From NCBI GenBank assembly GCA_037447655.1, contig JBBHKE010001814.1, forward strand, positions 149,547 through 213,546: DNA of 64,000 nucleotides, written 5' to 3'. This document shows positions 33,300 to 45,633 of the stretch, in pieces (position 1 is the stretch's first letter; each line of letters opens with the position of its first letter). The DNA comes from Zygnema cylindricum. Its lineage: Eukaryota; Streptophyta; Zygnematophyceae; Zygnematales; Zygnemataceae. The translations under genes were made by a program, and so were the position numbers. Under the pieces are notes generated by a model. It was not told the origin of the DNA and searched no databases. It worked only from the letters and a program-made list of their open reading frames with translations.

Positions 33300-34470
33300 T
33301 AATGTACACCGAATAGGTTTGCGACACTCCAATAATAAATAGTTATTTGTATTCTATTTGTTGTTTTTTGACTACCATAGCAACAACAAATAATACTGAA
33401 GATATAGCCATCACACAACCAAAATAGGAAGCACTCAACACACCAACTTAAACCTACTACAAATTACACTCATGGCCAATCCACCCCAAAATGCACTAGG
33501 AGGACGATGCCCTGCGTGTTCACAACTCAAAACGTTTTAAGCAAAATGCCTTAATATATGAAAAGATATAGCCTATAATATAACCTCTGAATTTTTTTGA
33601 AAGGATTACATAATAATCATTAAGTCCTAAAATTTATAGAAGTAAATTCTACTTCCATATACCTGACCAGCGAGAACAATGTATAACACGTCACGTTAGT
33701 GTACAATCGTATTCTCAAAGTATTTGACTAGGTATATGAAATAAACTAAACTTGACAACACAATATCGATTATTTTATACAAACGGAGAAAGCGTATTTT
33801 TCTACTAACAACATATTGTAATTGCACACTTTGACATATTAATGCATATAAAACAAAATATGTTGGTTAAATGCACATCCACGACCTTGTGATAATGAAA
33901 TAACAAATATTTGTTTGTATTATATTCTTTGATATATGACGACAAGAGCAACACGAGCTGCGACTACAAAATTAGCCATCACACAACCCAAATAGGAAGA
34001 ACTCAACACACTGACTTTAACCTACTACAAAATTCACACATGGCCAATCCGTCCCAAAATGCACTTACGTAGAGAATACCTTGTGTACTGACAACTCACA
34101 AAAGTCAAAGTAAAACGAATTAATAAATGAAGAGATATAGCCTAAAAATTATCCCTTATATTGCACATATGTATCACTTGAATCCTTACAAAAGGAATAC
34201 ATGAAAATAATTAAGTCCTAAAATTTATACAAGTAAAGTCTACTTATACCGTCTACTTGACCAACGAGAACAATGTAGAGTACGTCACGTCATTGTACAA
34301 CCGTACTCTTAAAATACTTGACTAAGTATTTGATATAAGCTAAACTCGCTAACAAAATATCGAGTGTTTTGTACAAAGTGAGGAATCATATTTGTCTACT
34401 AACAACTAATTATAATTGTACATTCATACAAATTACACTCTAACATATTAATGAATATAAAACAACACTT
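33300..34470. repeat. Tandem repeat, unit about 570 bp, two diverged copies
   Basis: Blocks such as ccatcacacaacc, tactacaaa, atggccaatcc, aaaatgcact, gatatagcct, taagtcctaaaatttata, gagaacaatgta, cgtcacgt and tactaacaac recur in the same order at 33409 onward and 33976 onward. The array runs towards the assembly gap at 34530-34539, where collapsed further copies could lie. Non-coding. Confidence 0.75.
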
Positions 34471-34946
34471 TTGTTTACAAATGTTTGCACCGACATCAAA
34501 TATTTTACGCGACAAAGTTGGTCGCATCANNNNNNNNNNTCGCTTAAATTGAGTGTAGTTTATAGTTGGTCGAGGGTATGTAATTTAGAAGTACTTGTAT
34601 CTATCTCTGTAGTGTATTAAGTCTTCTCCTTTGAGTGTAATTAAGTGTATGTAATTGAGATGTAACTAAAGAGGAATCCAAGAGGAATCACTATTGATTA
34701 AGGGAGTGACCGACCGTAAAATTGAATCAGCGTCTAATGTAGATCTTTAGATTAAGATCTTCGCAGTGTACATGAACCTGCATTTTATCTCATACTGCGT
34801 TTGACTTTTAAGAGCTTTGCATGTGAATTAATGTGAGTTTCCTCTTCTGAATTATGTGATGTCTCTATCTATGTTCATGAAGATTTAATGTATGGGAGCT
34901 GGTTGATATTTGATGTGAGTTAAATTCGCTTCCGCATTGTAATTTG
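34471..34946. other. Spacer with assembly gap
   Basis: Ten N at 34530-34539. The remainder is AT-rich with no gene recognised. Confidence 0.4.
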
Positions 34947-35259
34947 TCAATTTTTGCGCATTCCGATTGTGTTTTCGATCCTTTCATTAACGGCAAAATC
35001 AGTGTACACGTACACGTCTATAAGCATCTTCCGTACGATGTCTAACACGGTTTTTGCTTCTTTTGAGTTGTACGGAAAAGTACGGAGACATGCTCTGAAT
35101 TGAGAGGGAGCAATAACTTTCCAATTTCGAACCATCTGCCCAACGGTTGCACATGGATTCACCGCTTTTGCGAATATACCCATGAATCCATTACTCGCCA
35201 AAAGAAGGAAGATGCAGAAGACTAAAGTTTTTGATGGTCGGATATGGTTAGCTTTGGCC
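34947..35259 (-). CDS. Partial gene: secreted S41-type peptidase N-terminal domain-like exon
   Basis: On the minus strand, after a good acceptor (ttacctttacag at 35260), the frame reads a hydrophobic segment TLVFCIFLLLASNGFMG, then NPCATVGQMVRNW, FRACLRTFPYNSKEA and LDIVRKMLIDVYVYTDFA. From memory, the mature N-terminus of fungal S41-family (CPAF-like) peptidases has this pattern: PCA.., a CL..(F/V)P(F/Y)N block, and a (F/Y)(Y/F)VY.D. helix. The hydrophobic segment would be the signal peptide, with the start codon in an upstream exon. The catalytic domain is not visible; the frame ends at a stop at 34947 after ERIENTIGMRKN, or an unrecognised donor follows TDFA. The gap at 34.5 kb could hide the rest. 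Assignment is tentative. Confidence 0.42.
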
Positions 35260-35280
35260 CTGTAAAGGTAACAAATTGTC

Positions 35281-35405
35281 AACAATGTCAAATGTCCAAT
35301 GTCCAATGCCTAATGTCTAACAGTCAATTTCCAATTTCCAATGTCCAATGTCCAATATCCAATATCCAATGTCCACTGTTGCATGTCTGATGACCGATGT
35401 CCAAT
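35281..35405. repeat. Minisatellite of ccaatgt/ccaatat heptamers
   Basis: About 15 imperfect copies of a 7-base unit (aatgtcc, aatatcc). It lies just upstream (sense direction) of the S41-like exon, inside what would be its preceding intron. Confidence 0.85.
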
Positions 35406-35430
35406 GAACAGGAGATTAAGGGCGAGCGCA

Positions 35431-35705
35431 ACATAGAGAGAAAGTAAGAGAGAGAGTAAGAGAGTGAGACGGAGAGAGAGAGAAGAGAGAGGGAGAGAGA
35501 GAGAGAGTGTGAGAGAGAATAGGCAAAGTGAGAGAAAAAGCTATAGCAACAAAAAGCAAGGGCGGTTTGGAATGGGAGAAGAGGCAGACAGAGAACAAAA
35601 CACAAAGTAAAGGGAGATGACAAGTGAGGGAAAAGAAACAAGCGATTGAGGGGGAGAGAGCTTAAGAGGGAGAGAGAGAGAGAGAGAGAGAGGGAGCGAA
35701 CATAG
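35431..35705. repeat. GA-rich low-complexity tract
   Basis: Long (ga)n and gagaga runs on the plus strand. Open frames on the minus strand here are Leu/Ser-rich artefacts. Confidence 0.85.
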
Positions 35706-37188
35706 GAAAAAATCGTGACAGGGAAATTGATGGAAACAGTGAGCAAGGATGGCAGTGAAAGAAAGAAAAGACAGACAGACAAACACAAACAAAAAGAAAA
35801 CTGTCTAACTTTCCTCTCAGTTTTGGAGACGGGAAAAAAAAAAGGTCCCTCAGGCCTCGTCATTCCGTCCTCCTGTCTCGTATTTAACTCCATTGTCAAA
35901 ATACAACTCTAAATTCAACCCCCCCACTCCTCTCCTCCTCCCTCACCACCCATATGTCCATATACCCACCCCCATGGCGACATCCTTCCGGAAACTTTTT
36001 CGCTGTGACTCGCGTCCCGCCTCCGTAAACAGGTTTCCAATGTCGACCCACTAACAGCAGCTCAAGATGCCACACTAATTTTAGTGAACGAAGGAGGTGA
36101 GAACCCTCGGGAGAACTAGAGAAAGAGAGCGGAAGAGCCTACAGTGAAGCGAGTGATATTTCGAGCGAGAAAGCGATACATATATATGTTGGCGGACACT
36201 CGCATTGTGGGATATCCGTACAGCAACGTCGTCCTTTTTCGGTCCCTTTCTGAACACGTGTGAACGCATCATCCAGGTGGCGATTCCATAAAAGTACAGA
36301 AATTTACAGATAATCGATATAGGTGGGCGACCAAATGGAATGCTGGACATTTTGCCGCGTGGAACCAACGTGCATTTTTTGTCGTCTGGGTCTAGAAAAT
36401 AATTCTCCATCATGTCGTGTCAGCAAGGCATCTATCCCCTACTGTTTTCTTTCTATATCCACGTAGGCTCATGCTCAAACGACAAAAGTACAAGAATTTG
36501 AATCTAATATCTGTAAGACCAGCCGCAAATAATGATTGCGTGAATTTACATTTTCTACGATCGTGTTTTGTATTTTTGTCGTTGTTTTGTCGTTCCTGTT
36601 TCGTCGTTGAAAATTTGAGAAAGCAGGCGCCGCAAATTTCGGGATGTCGATGGTCGGTGAAGGAGGCGTCAAGGGTCAATCTTCGACAAAGTCTTTTTGT
36701 CGCTTGTATGTGGATTATATAGCACCATGTCCTAAGGCAACCTGGTCCTAATGCAGCCTGTCGTGAAAAATGAGGAACCTAAGAAACGGAGGTGTTATCT
36801 GATAAGGCGAAGGCCAACAGTACAAAAGTTGTGTTGAACGATGACGTGGTACGCACGTGCATGGTATGTTACGCAAATGAAGATTTTCGGTCGGTGTTAT
36901 AATCATTGACGATTTTTAACATCCGGTATTAACTCACGTGGCACCATTAATTATGAGCACGTGCATTACAGACTGCCTATGCGCGATGTTCAAAATGTAG
37001 CAACCTGTAATTGTCGCCGTACATTTATAAAATTTGAAGGAAAAGCAGTTTGCGTAAGCGGTTGTTTTGGTGCATTTGATACTTGTTGAGGTTGAATTCG
37101 AAGTTGTAATCGCCCGTCGCGTGTTTGTCGCGCGGCCGTCCTGTTTGTCTTTACGTCAAGTGTGCGGTCTTGCTTTGAATTGGTTCTG
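35706..37188. other. No gene recognised with confidence
   Basis: The minus-strand frame 36413-36081 has protein-like composition at its start (YFLDPDDKKCTLVPRGKMSS) and one hydrophobic stretch, but no family I know. It may be an upstream exon of the S41-like gene or chance. The rest is cgtac-rich noncoding sequence. Confidence 0.3.
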
Positions 37189-37325
37189 GATTCTAGTTTG
37201 ATGTATTTAAGTGTTGCCACGCGGCCGGATATTTACGCCGCGGTTTTTGTCGTGAGCCGATTTTATCAAGCGTGTAACAAGCTTCATTGGGAGGCCGTGA
37301 AGAGAATCTTTCGATACCTTGCAGG
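37189..37325 (+). pseudogene. Copia Pol fragment between RT and RNase H
   Basis: Reads SSLMYLSVATRPDIYAAVFV and LHWEAVKRIFRYLAGT, the conserved block between RT and RNase H. It is interrupted at gcaggtacaccg by the M1 MITE that follows. Confidence 0.85.
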
Positions 37326-38690
37326 TACACCGCCAATCGCTGTTAGCGTTATTAACGCTATATCGGCGCCCCCAAATTTTGACCCCAAAACCTGAAATAG
37401 ATTTAGTAACAATCATTTTTTTAACGTTAAGTAAGGCTGCGGCCCCATGTGTCTAAGTTCGGGTTTTTTTCTGTCGTTTTCCTTTATAACTTAGCGCCGT
37501 ACTGCCTAAGTTGCGACCGTACGAAGAAATCGCAAATTTGTAAAGTACAATTTGCGTCATTCTTGAACTTAGGATGTACGAAATTTTGTCGTCTTGCGGT
37601 TTTCCGACCCACTGTCACGTCATTTTCAAGGTTATCATAAAACACATCGGTACTGTGTTTTAAGCTAAGCAAATCCGTCTACGCCAATCTGAAAATATAT
37701 TCCCACGTGTGAAAAGATTTTAGAAGTTTTGACGACGAAAAAAAGGACGGGTTTGTTTGTTTTTGTCGGCTTGCATGTTGTACGGTTTTGTTTTTGCAGG
37801 GGTCTCGACGCTGCAGTGTCATTTCACGCAAAGTTGAAAAGTCTGCGAACGTGAAAAATCTGCGAAGTAATGGCGGCCGGACGGGAGAGGTTTGCGTCAA
37901 GGCATTTTGCACAGCCACGGCTGCAAGGCTGTACGTCAACGATGTCTCGCAAAGACATGCGACATACCAAATCCGCAAATCGTTTCAAAAATTACGATGT
38001 GTCTTGCGACGCTTCAAAAAGTTTCAAGAAAATATGGTGCGTCATCACAAATTGTACACGGTGACAGCCGTCACGGGCGTTGTCGACGTATACAATTGTC
38101 ACAAACTTAAGTAATAATTTCGAATGAACACATAGAGACACTTGAAATCCGGGTCCGCCGGATCCACGCTAAAATACAAAGTAAGTACGCTAAGTTACAA
38201 CTACATGGGGCCGCAGCCTAAGTTTCTGTTAAAGTAGCGTTAATAATTATAATTTATGATCTTCGTGAATAGTGTGGTGTACGGACGTGCCAGTCCGTAC
38301 AAAATGGTACTTTGCTAAGCAAAAAAATATGAAACATGAATTAAAATAATCGCTATCGCCCTAAAAACTGCAATCAGAATAAAAGGCGGAATGAGATCGT
38401 ACGTAATACAGTGTAAAGATATTGATCGTGTATTAATTATACAGCTGAAAACTCAAATACTAGTTATGAATAAATTAGAGTGAAAGGACGCGAGGGTGTA
38501 CTATTTGTCAAATTTTGTAATTTTACCTGTTTTGATATGAAAGATCCTGATGGCAAATCCGTTGGACCCAAATCAGCGTTATGGATCAATCAGAGTATTT
38601 TTTTTTTTCGAAAACTTGTAAAACATAAATTAGCATTAATAACGCTAATTAATTTTTAACACTATAATTTCCGAGACAGTACAAACTTGA
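37322..38690 (+). mobile_element. MITE M1 copy with a nested MITE
   Basis: Begins gtacaccgccaatcgctgtt, the same end as the element at 4247. After the nested MITE it shares tagcgttaataat, gtgaatagtgtggtgtacgga and a right-hand block attaataacgctaatt with it. The exact right end is degraded. It interrupts a copia fragment. Confidence 0.6.
37435..38218. mobile_element. PIF/Harbinger-like MITE with TAA target duplication
   Basis: Starts ggctgcggccccatgt and ends acatggggccgcagcc: a perfect 16-bp terminal inverted repeat. Flanked by taa at 37432-37434 and 38219-38221. A 3-bp T(A/T)A duplication with ends beginning GG is known for PIF/Harbinger. The 784-bp interior has no transposase. Confidence 0.85.
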
Positions 38691-41129
38691 CGCTAAACAA
38701 AATAACATTAAGTTAGCACGAAACTTTGAACTAACAATAAAAAAAACTACATATAAAGCTGCAATTGATGTATGATGTAATGCAACGAACTCCTCGAGCA
38801 ATTCGAACCCATTCTATTTGCACAATAATCCAACAACTTCCAGCATATACCCGATTCTCACAGCAACCAACATTTCCCCTCGTATTGGGAGAATAGTCAC
38901 AAGGCGTGACCAACTCCATTTGCGCCCCCTTTTGTACACAGCCAGTGTCACCTATGTGCTTCAAAGACTCCCCAATTAACCAAAAGCTATTCCTTGTGAA
39001 ATCTTACGCCTCCTTCCTATAGTATGACGTTGTTTGTTTAGCCGATGTTAAAATTAGATCAAGTGCTAACGATTACGTCATTGAAGCTTGAATTCTCAAA
39101 ATCAAAGTAAAAAATAATTTCCAAAAATCTGCGTCAAATAACAATGACACGCTCGAATTAAGTTACACACATATGGTACCAATGATGTTTCTAAGATCCG
39201 CTTAAAGACTTTGCAATAACTATTCGCGCGTCAAAGTTAATTGACTATAGAAATTTAAGATCGTAATTGTAGCACTCGAACAGTTTTTCCGTACTCTTTT
39301 TTACTCTCGATTTCTTGTAACAAACACACCATTATTTGTGTCGCCACATACTACAATTTAAAGGATTCATGCAAATCACTCCATCAATATTAATCTAGTC
39401 ACCGTATACGAAATTGCAAGGACGCACATTTAAAATCTCTTCCTTTTCAATTTCTCTTTCATCTTGCTTTGATGATCACTTCAATTTGTTTTACCACAAT
39501 CATGTAAAATCATATATGTTTTACCATATAAATACCAACATCAAATAATATTTGTACGGATCCAAATTTGATAAAATAATTGAAATTGTCAAGTTTAAAT
39601 GATGCATTTTACAAATTTTAAAGCGATATAAGAAATCGCCACACCATTCACCAATCCATTTTTGTAACCGTACAATGGCCACTTAAGTAGAACTCCTCAT
39701 ACAAAATCTAGCGCTCTTACCAAAAAGATATCTTCCGAACGCCTCCAATTTTCTTCGCCCCTCAACTCACAACGACACACTTCATTTATCCTTATATAAA
39801 CACTCATATTTATAACTCGCTTTAATTATTACATCAAAAATTAACTCTAGCTTATCTTTAAATCTAATTAGACTTCATTGACAAGAAATATGAAGTCCCA
39901 AGCGAAGTCAAAAACTTTATAGCTTCTCGCCTTGTGTGTTCGAAAACTTTGTATACATCAAATTTCTTCCTCCTCGGATTTACCTACGTTCTGATCCAAT
40001 TCTCTTCCTCCTTCTCTTTGCTCTTTTCAACTCTCTGTCCTCTCGTCTTTTCTACCTTCTCCTCGTCGTTTGCTTCTTCAACTTTTGTGGCTACCTGTTC
40101 TTCTTCTTCGTCGACTTTTGATCATCTTCAAATTTCTCGACTTCATCCACTTTTAAATACGAATCATCATCATCGATAATCACCTCCATCAGGATAGAAT
40201 ATAACACTAGCTTGTTTATCAAACTTCTTGTCAATAGGTGAACTATTTTGAAGAATGAACTTCACAAAAAATACACTCAAAAACGATCCTTATAACTGCT
40301 TGAACTTTTGTGAATAACTTGACAGAAAGGACTCGTAGAAAGGGTTAATCCAAATTAATCCCCTCCAAAGCGGTGTTTTTCTTTTCTCACAAAGCACACG
40401 TGAAAGTACTTTGGGGGAATGTGGACCTTTCAAAGTAATTGGCTCGGACGACATGAAAGAACTACTGTTGTTTTTCCTTCTCATTGTTCCTATTACCTCT
40501 CTCATCGTTACTCTCAAGCTTAAAGTACTAAACAACTCGGACTGCATATTGCGAGGAAGAGGATCTATCAAGCACTCATAAAAAGGACCAACTAATGGGT
40601 AAAAAGTAGTAGAGTTCCCATGGCCGCTATATACATTTGTCACACCATTCAATCCGAAACACGACCAGCTTTGGTATCACTTGATAGGATTGTAAACCAC
40701 AACCAACTCAACGAATTTGACAATGCGGAAGCAGAAAACTCAAGTGAGAAGATAGGTTGGATTTTTTTTTTATATTTCACCAGAGGTTTTACCTCCAAGT
40801 ACACTTTGATCACTCAAAGATTATTTCCCAATCCCACTCACTAAATTTACCCCACTAATTTTACCACATATTTCTCCCCTTACGAAAAATTGATAAATAC
40901 TTCTCTCTCACTCTCACTTAATATACCTTTCTAAGACCCAACTAAGAAATAATACAAGAAAAGCAAACTGAGCTCTCAACTCCTACAAAAAGGACTAGGT
41001 ACAAAATAAACAACAAAAGACGAATAGTAAAGAAGACGACTCAGAGAAATCCGTCCAAGTAAATCTAGCCAAAAACAAATGAAAGCGCGCCAGTCATAGA
41101 CTGCTCAGGCTAAACTTCTTGTAAGCTAC
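38691..41129. other. Mostly unrecognised; possible copia linker remnant near 40.0-40.2 kb
   Basis: On the minus strand near 40190-40060 an acidic stretch (MEVIIDDDDSYLKVDEVEKF) resembles the integrase-RT linker of copia. Neighbouring frames (40652-40290 minus, 40620-40844 plus) show no domain. The remainder is AT-rich. Confidence 0.3.
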
Positions 41130-41345
41130 ACTAGGAATTGCTATTAGTGTTAATGGGATTTTATGGCACTTAAAACATCTTTTCCCCGTACACACATGTC
41201 GGATAGTGGAACATACGGTCTCTTTTGTAAGGTAAAATTCTCAACTTCCGATCGGGCAATCTCAAACTAAAAATCGGACAAGTCTATACACAAAAAACAT
41301 GTTTTAAATGGCGAAAAAAATATTAACTCTAATAACGAAACATTG
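41130..41345. mobile_element. Possible short M1-like MITE remnant
   Basis: aattgctattagtgttaat at the left and attaactctaataacgaaa at the right resemble the ends of M1, in about 215 bases. Weak similarity. Confidence 0.3.
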
Positions 41346-41422
41346 TGTAATTAAAATCTGGTCCCTTTCTCTTCTCTAAAGCCAAACAACATAGCACGAT
41401 CATAAAAGGATCGGCCATACAA

Positions 41423-41700
41423 AGTTACGCCACTTCGCCAACTTCAAATATTCCTACTGACGCTTCGCAAACTAACATTGCAACATAATCAATGGACGTT
41501 AGATTCCCACAATTCAACTCAACTAAATTATCACACACAAAATGGAGGGTCGCATTAAGATCGGTAGTACTAAGTTACACCACTTCGCCAACTTAAAATA
41601 TTCATGCGAGCGATTCGCAATCGAAAATTGCAAGATAATCAACAAACGCTGGATTCGCACCATTGAACTCAAGTGAAGGATCTCACACAAAATGCAGAGT
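41423..41700. repeat. Tandem duplication, unit about 147 bp
   Basis: aagttacgccacttcgccaac at 41423 recurs as aagttacaccacttcgccaac at 41571, followed in both by attgcaa.ataatcaa, .acg.t.gattc.ca and cacacaaaatg.ag.gt. Two copies with about 15 per cent differences. Confidence 0.75.
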
Positions 41701-41727
41701 GTAAAAGAGAGCAAAGGCATTTTACAA

Positions 41728-42500
41728 GCTCTTTGGGAGAGAGGCGCCTACCTACCGAAATATTCTAAGTCCTAAACCCTTTTCTAAACCCCTTAGTATA
41801 GAAGTACGGAACCAATGAAATGACTGTACAATAGAATAAGGTACTACAACCAATGTACTTCCTATACGGCAACTGTACCATATGGCCAAGGAGGAGAGGC
41901 ATTTCTCCTCTAGACTTGTCTCCGTGTTTCCCGTGAATTCTTCATGCCACTGGTAGGTTGCCACGTGAAGTTTGGTGACGTAACAACCAAAAACAGCTAA
42001 AGCGGCCATTTTGCAATTGCGGCTTGGATGTGAGTCGTCCATGTTAACCGACTTTTAATTCGCGCCGTCAAACATATGTATCCGAACTACCAAATTTTGT
42101 GCAATCCGTACGCGTGTAAAATATCTCACTGAATCTATGTTACAGTCCCATAATTGCATAAATCAGCTTACTCCTCTAGTTAATGTTTAAATAGTTATCA
42201 AATCCTACATATCTTAGCACCTAGTACTAGACTATCGGATAAGCGGACTGGCTAATCCAGTAGTCTATAGGGACTAGGATCAAATCCCTGGTCCGTCAGC
42301 TTTTTGCTAAGAGCTGATTCCCCTTCCTCTTTTTGGCTGCTTAGGCAGCCATGGCTCTTTCTCTCCCTTATCAACCTTTAGTGACTACAACAAGTATGTA
42401 TAGCGGAGAGAGGGAAAAGCAAAGCCTGACTGCAAAAAATGATCTTTTTATTTTGCTACATTCTGACCTAGAAAATACAATATATCCTCAGATTTCAACA
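41728..42500 (-). mobile_element. LTR, family L1 (minus), 3' LTR of the copia to its right
   Basis: On the minus strand starts TGTTGAAATC at 42500 after the tract gactagaaaataacgagag, and ends near ctctctcccaaagagc at 41728. Matches the copies at 30525-31318 and 45634-46411. Contains a tRNA-like block near 42225-42300 (B-box-like aggatcaaatcc). Confidence 0.78.
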
Positions 42501-42559
42501 CTCTCGTTATTTTCTAGTCATTTTTTTTAAATTCCACACATTTTCCAACAAAATTTTAG

Positions 42560-45500
42560 TTTAGGAGATGGAATTAGCTTTGTCATCATATCTGCCACCA
42601 TTTCCCCATCTTGTTTATATTCCAAACTCACAATTTTGTTTTCAACCTATTCTCTCCCAAAGCTCAACCTTATGTCTCGTCTAGTACAATTCATAAAGTA
42701 AATCAGACTTCTTACGACTTGTCTAAAAGGAATTGACTTCATAAACTGTCTGTTTTTTTCGGGCTAATTTTTTCATCAAAAATGATAACACCTCCTTTTA
42801 CACTCCCATCACTTACTTTTTTCAAGTCTATGGGAGTGCTACAGCTGTTTTCTTTATCCATTTGAAATTTTTCTAACATATTTCCAATTGCCTCTTTTTG
42901 AGTTAATCTGATTACTCTTTTCTCTCTGTCTCTTTCCATCTGAATTCAGATTTTTCTTTAACTTGTATATTTTTTATGGACTTACTCAATACCAGCAAGT
43001 CATCTAGATAGATGGCAATAAAAATTACCCCCTTCTCATCCTAAAACATATAAAAAGAATTACCCCCTTCTCATCCTAAAACATATAAAAAGAGTGGTCA
43101 GATCTGATTTTGAAATATTCTAGATTGGTTAAGATTTAATCCAGGTTCTCGTTCTATTGTCTGAGGGCTTGTTTCAGACCAAACAAAGATTTGTTAATTC
43201 TTCAAACTTTACTCTCCTTCCCTTCATCCACAACGCCTTCATCTTGCCTTATAAAAATCTCTTCCTCTAGCTCACCATTGAGAAAGGCAGTTTTGATATT
43301 CATCTGATGAAATTTCCATATATTCCGTTGTTGCTAGACTGGGGAGAATCCTTATGGAGGGAAAGCGTACAACTAATGCAATGGTCTCTTTATATTCATT
43401 CCCCTTATGTTGGGTAAAACCCTTTGCTAATAATCTGGCTTTGTACCTCTCAATGGTATTTTCTAGATTTAGTTTCAATTTAAACACCTATTTTCACCCA
43501 CTCGTCTTTCTGTATGGAGTCCACTAATTCGCATGTATTGGCTTCCATGATGGAAGCCATCTCATCATTAACAACTCTAATCCATTTGTCCTTCTCTGGT
43601 CTCTTCATTGCCTCTGATTACGTTTGAGGCTCATCAAGATGTGACAGTTTTGTTACCTTTTGAAATGCGTGCTTTTCTTGCAGCCTTTTGTTGCTCTTTT
43701 GTGCTCTCTCAAATTCCGAAGCTGGAATTGATGGTAATCTCAAGTTCTTCCGAACCACTTCATCCGCTCTCTTAAGATCTGGCTCTTCTACCTCTATATC
43801 CTCGAAATGAAGTGGAGCTTGCAAATTCATTGGTGTCTCCTCCTCTGTCTGATTTCCTTCTAAATCTGCAATAGTTTGATAACTGACACTTCTTTCAGGG
43901 AATTGTGACTCTTCCTCACTCCCTAAGTCAAATCTGATTCTAATGGTCTCATAATATTTTAAAGGATCTATCAGATTTCCTTCATCCATGACAACTAGAT
44001 GCTTAACCATTATAATATCCCGAGATCATAAACTCGATATCCCTTAAGATTCTCATCATATCCTACAAGTTATCCTGACTTCCCATTAGCATCTAGTTTC
44101 CAATCCTTTCGGTAAGAATTCTGACTATACACTTGACTCCCAAATACTTTTAGATGAGATACATCAGGCTTCCTCCAAACCCATCTCTCATAAGGTGTTT
44201 CCTCTTTTATAGTTGTAGTAGGAACTTTATTCTTGATGTAATTTGCACAATTCATAGCTTCGGCTCGGAAGCGTTTTCCTATTTTGTTATCAATTAGCAT
44301 TCTCCGGGCACTATCACTTAGAGTTCTATTAAGCCTTTCACCTACACCACTTTGCTCGGGATTATTAGGAACAGTCTTTTAATGTTATACTCCCTCGTCT
44401 ATTAAGAAATCCTCAAACTGGTTAGATTTGCATTCCCCCTCATTATCACTTGGGATTCTCTTAATAGGGGTTCCATGCATCTTGCTCCATGCTTTGCATT
44501 AATTAAGGTAAAGTGGTGTTTCAAGTTTTTTTTTAAGAAAGTAAACTCTAGAATATTTGGACCAGGCATCAGTTATGGTTAACATATATCTTTTACCTCT
44601 TACCAAAGGTACTTTAGCCAGTTCTCAAATATTGGTGTGTACAAGATCTCACACCATTTCCCCTTTATAGGTGGCAGATTTGGGGGAAGGGTAGTCTGTG
44701 AGCTTTGCCTTGTGCACAACCACTACAATCTTCCATCATCTCATTGTCCCCAAAGTGAATTCCTTCCACTATACCCAGTTTGTTCATTTCTCTCAATCTA
44801 TACAAATGCACATGCCTTAGACGCTTTTGCCATATCATTATCTTGAGGACTCCAACATAGTAAGATTCTTATTTCTATTGCTCAAGTTAAGCCTAAAAAT
44901 TCATTGTCTACCTTTATCAGAAGTGAAATTGACCTCATCATCATACTTTCTTGTGAAAGTTCCCTTCTTAGTGTATGTCTCAAAAAAAATATCTTCTAAG
45001 ACAGAGGTATAGATGTGATTCTAGCTTAGCTGAGGTATTTAGAGAACTTCGGAGAATGTAACAAAAGATGTTTGACACTCCACTAGTACTTTTAGATCTA
45101 CTGATCCCACTAGATTTGAGGTTACTACTCTTTCCTCCCCATATTCGATCTCTACAATGAGAATCTTTCTCAACTTAGTAAAAAACTATTTTTCATGGCA
45201 CACATGCATAGAGGCAACAGAGTCAATGTTCCAACCTTTTTCCGGATCTTCTCGGACAGCTTCGATTACACATTTTTACCTCGCTGATATCTCTCTCTCC
45301 TCCAAGTTTTTGTTGAAAAGAAGCTCCTTGTCCTCTTCGTGTGAGATTTCCTGCTTTTTGAGCTCCCCTTTCACCTGTGTGGTTACAAGTGCCCTCTTCT
45401 TTCCGGAAGGTACACCGAACTTGTTCTCCCTGAGCCTCAGCTCCGTCAACTTGGTGCACTTTGCCATATGTGCGATCAACAAAATGCAATGTTTATTTCA
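42560..45500 (-). pseudogene. Decayed copia gag-pol of the L1 family
   Basis: Minus strand, from right to left: KAHRLPF of the GAG-pre-integrase block (about 44720), integrase DAWSKYSRVYFLK (about 44570), NEGECKSNQFEDF (about 44440) and GVGERLNRTLSDSARRM (about 44340), VWRKPDVSHLKVFGSQVY (about 44150), acidic linker (44010-43618), LENTIERYKARLLAKGFT (about 43470), an interrupted RT region, then RLTQKEAIGNMLEKFQMDKE (about 42910). Multiple frameshifts; most of RT and RNase H is missing or scrambled. The 5' LTR is absent: the right side abuts an L1 LTR in the opposite orientation. Confidence 0.85.
43022..43094. repeat. 39-bp tandem duplication within copia RT
   Basis: aattacccccttctcatcct plus its following atataaaaaga occurs twice in succession (about 43022 and 43060). 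A recent slippage event inside the pol remnant. Confidence 0.85.
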
Positions 45501-45633
45501 ACTCATCTACCAGACATTTTTAAATTAAGAGGTTATTTACTTATAGTTTTATGAGATGAAAAGAAAGAAGAAAAAAATGGAAAAATATTATAGGTAGGAG
45601 TTGAAAGAAAAATTGACTAGAAAATAAGGGGAG

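Noticed and set aside
35324-35899. 191-codon minus-strand frame with Ser/Leu runs
   Set aside because: Product of a GA-rich microsatellite; no protein-like composition outside the repeat.
36410-36679. Minus-strand 89-codon frame with Cys-x2-Cys-like spacing
   Set aside because: Overlaps open frames on the other strand, no family pattern, composition like the surrounding noncoding cgtac-rich DNA.
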